Positions 53,334 through 54,803 of a stretch of DNA of 54,803 bases are shown here, in pieces (the first letter of the stretch is position 1; each line of letters begins with the position of its first letter). This DNA comes from Nitrospina sp. (GTDB lineage Bacteria > Nitrospinota > Nitrospinia > Nitrospinales > Nitrospinaceae). The translations under genes were made by a program, and so were the position numbers. The stretch is taken from positions 1-54,803 of the forward strand of contig JAGQJZ010000007.1 in NCBI GenBank assembly GCA_020430445.1, read 5' to 3'. The notes under the pieces are model-generated. The model saw only the letters and a program-made list of their open reading frames with translations, did no database searches and was not told the origin of the DNA.

Positions 53334-53560
53334 GCGGACGGCCAGCGTGGCAAACCTCAGGTTTCTGCAGAAAGCCGACTGAAAATATTTCAGATGAGAA
53401 GAAGCCGCCCCCACGGCGAGTGGGTCCTGGGCGGACGGCCAGCGTGACGAACCCCAGGATTCTGCAGAAAGCCTGCTGAAAATATTTCAGATGAGAAGAA
53501 GCCGCCCCCACGACGAGTGGGTCCTGGGCGGAACGGCCAGCGTGGCGAACCTCAGGTTTC
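53333..53560. repeat. 97-bp tandem repeat, 2.3 copies
   Basis: Copies begin at 53333, 53430 and 53527 (GGCGGACGGCCAGCGTG...), a period of 97 bases. Each full unit carries TTCTGCAGAAAGCC, the palindrome-like GAAAATATTTC, AGAAGAAGCCGCCCCC and the hairpin CCCAC-GRCGA-GTGGG. Degraded pieces continue to ~53660 (GGTTCTGCAGAAAAACC). The same elements recur inverted at 7644-7740 and in part at 7892-7909 and 17640-17710. Non-coding. Confidence 0.75.
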
Positions 53561-53694
53561 TGCTGAAAACCGAGATTCTTCGGCTTCGCTTCTGAATGAC
53601 ACGTCTAACAGGATTGCGATTTCAATAGCGGTTCTGCAGAAAAACCTTATGAAGGGACCGTCCGCGCCAGGACGTTTGCTCTCCACAGAGAGTC

Positions 53695-54045
53695 TTAACC
53701 GGTCGGCTGGCGGTAGACGTAGTTGACCTTCTCCGCCTGCGGGTAGTCAGCGCGCAGCTTGTCCATCAGCAGGATCATCGCCAGTTCCTGTTCCTCGTTC
53801 AAAAAAAAGCGGTCGCCGATCACGCACACGCCGATGCTGATGGCGTCGAACTCCGGGTGGTGCGCTCCGACGCGGCTCTGGTGCCGCCCCATGAAGAGCT
53901 TCCCTTCCGCGTCGATGAAAAAATGAAATCCCACCTCCGGCAGGCCACGCGCCTCGTGCTCGGCGCGGATCGAATCCATGTCCTCCTCGCCGTTGCCGGT
54001 AAAATGCACCACCACCCGTTCGGTGGTTTCACGTTTGGGTATCAT
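53695..54045 (-). CDS. Amidase_2-fold protein lacking catalytic ligands
   Basis: A 116-residue protein resembling the N-acetylmuramoyl-L-alanine amidase/T7 lysozyme fold: VVVHFTGNG (first zinc His), GFHFFIDAEGKLFMGRHQSRVGAHHPE, ISIGVCVIGD. Where T7 lysozyme has HHE...K.C (His122, Lys128, Cys130), this protein ends with NYVYRQPTG, so two of three zinc ligands and the catalytic Lys are absent, and the GYHF tyrosine is Phe. The start has a good GGGAGA ribosome site, so it is a complete small protein rather than a fragment. It may bind but not cut peptidoglycan. Confidence 0.65.
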   Translation of the reverse strand: MIPKRETTERVVVHFTGNGEEDMDSIRAEHEARGLPEVGFHFFIDAEGKLFMGRHQSRVGAHHPEFDAISIGVCVIGDRFFLNEEQELAMILLMDKLRADYPQAEKVNYVYRQPTG

Positions 54046-54534
54046 CGTCTCTCCCGGGGCAGGTTTTCAGGCGGGCAGGCTCCACATCCTGAGGCCGCGT
54101 GCTCACCGTTACTTATCTCATAGAATTTGCAAGGGCCCGAATATTTTATGGGACCTCTCTGAGGGATGGAAATTGCCGGCCGTTTTTATGGGTCGGCTGG
54201 AGCGATGTTGTCTGGCGGACGCTATTCGAGAAAACCGGGGGAGCTCCCCGAATACGAGGACAACGTGTTTGATGGGGTGGAACGCACAATCGTTCAAGGC
54301 GTGGGACTTCCGGGGCCGCGAGCCCGGCCCCGGAAAACAGCGCGGGAACCCGCCGTTTCTCCATCCGATCCCCGGCTCCCTGTCTTCATTAAAAAGAACA
54401 GGAGATTTCCGCCGCGAAACCAGGCAATAGATCACCCGTTAGGCAAAACAGGCGATCCAACTTTGCGCCTGAGATCCCTGCAGTGAACAAACCGGGACCA
54501 AAATCCGGGGAGGATTTCGTTGAAGCGGTTATCG
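54046..54534. other. Intergenic region without supported genes
   Basis: A 489-base stretch between the amidase-fold gene and the cold-shock gene. Open frames on either strand are short and lack ribosome sites and recognisable motifs. No tRNA, hairpin terminator or repeat of the dispersed family was found. Confidence 0.4.
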
Positions 54535-54735
54535 TTAGACGGGCTTCACTTTGGAAGCCTGCGGACCTTTCTGCCCCACGACTTCCTCGTACTCGACTTC
54601 CTGATTCTCCTTCAGCGTTTTGAAGCCGTCCATCTGAATTTCTGAAAAATGGACGAAGACGTCTTTGCCATCCGGAGAAATAATGAACCCGTACCCCTTC
54701 CTGTCGTTGAACCACTTCACTTTTCCTACGGCCAT
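54535..54735 (-). CDS. Cold-shock protein (CspA family)
   Basis: A 66-residue single-stranded nucleic-acid-binding beta-barrel that acts as an RNA chaperone. RNP1 is KGYGFI (residues ~13-18) and RNP2 is VFVHF (~26-30), in the normal order and spacing after KVKWFN. Full length for the family. It is monocistronic, with only ~70 bases of its upstream region in the window. Confidence 0.96.
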   Translation of the reverse strand: MAVGKVKWFNDRKGYGFIISPDGKDVFVHFSEIQMDGFKTLKENQEVEYEEVVGQKGPQASKVKPV

Positions 54736-54803
54736 GACACACTCCCCAAAAAAATAAAAATAAGATCAATCCTACCACAAGCCGAAAGGGTTTGGACCTC
54801 CGA

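Noticed and set aside
54118-54435. Minus-strand 105-codon open frame in the gap before the cold-shock gene
   Set aside because: No ribosome site, no recognisable domain, and composition like non-coding DNA.

Overview
This 54.8 kb window comes from a moderately GC-rich Gram-negative bacterium. Support comes from a TonB-dependent receptor, an RND metal pump, periplasmic thioredoxin-like and lipobox proteins, and a membrane cytochrome b. The gene mix is compatible with Nitrospinota or another deep-branching, formerly deltaproteobacterial-like lineage. That placement is an inference from style, since no rRNA or lineage marker is present.

Left part (1-17.2 kb). The 3' end of a CusA/CzcA-type heavy-metal pump opens the window. 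An AT-rich orphan gene and a decayed tyrosine-recombinase fragment follow, lying against the 3' end of tRNA-Glu(CTC). After two small envelope genes and tRNA-Gln(CTG) comes a tightly packed rsmD-mnmA-inositol monophosphatase run, in which rsmD carries a one-base frameshift. Arginine decarboxylase (speA) and diaminopimelate decarboxylase (lysA) diverge from a shared upstream region. Next are a methyltransferase, an SGNH hydrolase, a pterin dehydratase and a stand-alone cyclic-nucleotide-binding domain. A minus-strand module then encodes a glutaredoxin-like protein, a b6-type cytochrome b fused to subunit IV, a His/Met-rich protein, a TlpA-like thioredoxin and a CYCXC-family protein.

Middle (17.2-25.7 kb). 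An intergenic tandem-repeat block is followed by an iron-uptake set on the minus strand: FecI-type sigma factor, FecR, an STN-domain TonB-dependent receptor and a PepSY membrane protein. A Fur-box-like site lies upstream of the sigma gene. A FAD-dependent oxidoreductase follows.

Main feature (26.2-51.2 kb). A 25 kb run of fifteen closely spaced or overlapping plus-strand genes encodes a contractile injection system: sheath, tube, a proline/serine-rich protein, hub-associated protein, gpD-like hub, gpV-like spike, PAAR tip, gp25, gpJ and gpI. After these come a fibre-like block in which two proteins share a W-N-x-L-V-G...H-D-H module, a 1097-residue helical protein and a 2034-residue giant. 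The giant joins an Rhs-type core remnant to repeated beta modules and an HELAH zinc-protease-like motif. Within the window there is no capsid, terminase, lysis gene, AAA+ ATPase or type VI membrane complex. This suggests an extracellular or cell-anchored injection device of unusual composition rather than a prophage or T6SS.

Right end (51.2-54.8 kb). A small inverted-repeat-bounded element, inorganic pyrophosphatase, two secreted or lipoprotein genes, a 97-bp tandem repeat related to repeats at 7.7 and 17.6 kb, a degenerate amidase-fold protein and a cold-shock protein complete the window.
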